Below, one piece after another: positions 47,049 through 47,435 of a stretch of 47,435 nt of DNA (position 1 is its first letter; each line of letters begins with the position of its first letter). Source of the DNA: Pseudohaliea sp964438205 (GTDB lineage Bacteria; Pseudomonadota; Gammaproteobacteria; Pseudomonadales; Halieaceae); the NCBI GenBank assembly GCA_964438205.1, contig CAYTJQ010000024.1:1-47435 (forward strand). The letters are read 5' to 3'. Made by a program: the position numbers and the translations under genes. The notes under the pieces are model-generated. The model was not told the origin of the DNA and did not search any database. It worked only from the letters and a program-made list of their open reading frames with translations.

Positions 47049-47435
47049 CGCAGACCATCCGGCGGGCTACGCGGCGCCACCAGTACGTCGTTGTCGATCA
47101 GCGCGCCATTGAGGACAGCCGCCTGTCCTGGGCGGCGCGCGGGCTGTTGGCGTACCTGCTATCGCGACCGAATGACTGGCGTGTGCTGGTTAACGACCTG
47201 AAGAAGCGCGGTGATCTCAGGCGTGACGGCATCTACAAACTGTTGCGGGAACTGCGCACCGCCGGCTACGTGTCCTTCGAACCCACACGGGATTCCCGCG
47301 GACGCATGCGCGGCGGAACCTACATTGTCTCAGAAGTACCGCATACGGATTTGCCGGAAGCGGTCACGCCGGATACGGCTTCGCCGTGTCCGGCAGATCC
47401 GGGAGCATTACCTACTACAGACTTAGACTCATTAA
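47045..47435 (+). CDS. Winged-helix replication-type protein, N-terminal part
   Basis: Starting at GTG 47045, which overlaps the previous stop by 4 bp, the frame is open to the window edge (130 codons). The first 95 residues contain YVVVDQRAIEDSRLSWAARG, LLAYLLSRPNDWRVLVNDL and DGIYKLLRELRTAGYVSFE, the conserved winged-helix domain found at the start of replication initiator or replisome-organiser proteins of phages, plasmids and integrative elements. After residue 100 the sequence becomes a Pro/Thr/Ala-rich linker. The C-terminal half is missing, so the family cannot be fixed. Its presence after two small HTH genes supports an integrated mobile element. Confidence 0.72.
   Translation, partial: MTQTIRRATRRHQYVVVDQRAIEDSRLSWAARGLLAYLLSRPNDWRVLVNDLKKRGDLRRDGIYKLLRELRTAGYVSFEPTRDSRGRMRGGTYIVSEVPHTDLPEAVTPDTASPCPADPGALPTTDLDSL

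Overview
The window is a high-GC, densely coded bacterial chromosome segment, almost certainly from a gammaproteobacterium. The evidence is the conserved block bamA-skp-(gap)-fabZ-rnhB-dnaE, the preceding rseP-dxr-cdsA-uppS-frr-pyrH-tsf-rpsB order on the same strand, and the divergent map-glnD-dapC group. The many catabolic oxidoreductases, the large TonB-dependent receptor and the CoA-transferase/lyase genes suggest a free-living heterotroph. I cannot resolve the order or genus from the sequence alone. A run of 100 N (29641-29740) marks a scaffold join, so the sequence is a draft assembly.

Left third (1-18.7 kb): accessory catabolism in two transcriptional blocks around a TonB-dependent receptor. 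Block A is a leftward operon: methyltransferase, a 117-aa protein of unknown function, an FAD oxidoreductase, a GntR/FCD regulator, a RutA-like flavin monooxygenase and a class IV aminotransferase that runs off the left edge. Two rightward short-chain dehydrogenases diverge from it, and the shared intergenic region carries three phased GTCTACA/GTATACA repeats overlapping a plausible promoter. Block B is a tightly packed leftward operon of six genes: family III CoA-transferase, HMG-CoA-lyase-like enzyme, HyuA-like and HyuB-like hydantoinase/oxoprolinase subunits, an isochorismatase-family cysteine hydrolase, and a PrpR-type sigma-54 activator. A near-consensus sigma-54 promoter (TGGCACG-N4-GTGCA) lies just upstream of its first gene and an AT-rich palindrome lies about 190 bp further up. 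The inferred logic is ring opening of a cyclic amide or imide, deamidation, CoA activation and C-C cleavage, under a self-encoded activator.

Middle (18.7-25.1 kb): a two-gene RND efflux operon (adaptor and permease), then convergently a periplasmic sulfatase, and a small DUF1244 protein that belongs to the dnaE transcription unit.

Core block (25.1-46.0 kb): leftward rpsB-tsf (S2 leader element, terminator after tsf), pyrH-frr-uppS-cdsA-dxr-rseP-bamA-skp, the gap that probably hides lpxD, then fabZ-rnhB-dnaE. The usual lpxA and lpxB are absent between fabZ and rnhB. Rightward: map, glnD, dapC and nth, the last three overlapping or nearly so.

Right edge (46.0-47.4 kb): beyond nth an AT-richer stretch leads into what looks like the start of an integrated mobile element. 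It has an AlpA-like excisionase/regulator, a second small helix-turn-helix protein, and the N-terminal part of a winged-helix replication-type protein, separated by a 370-bp noncoding region with several inverted repeats. No integrase, tRNA, rRNA, CRISPR array or IS element was seen in the window.
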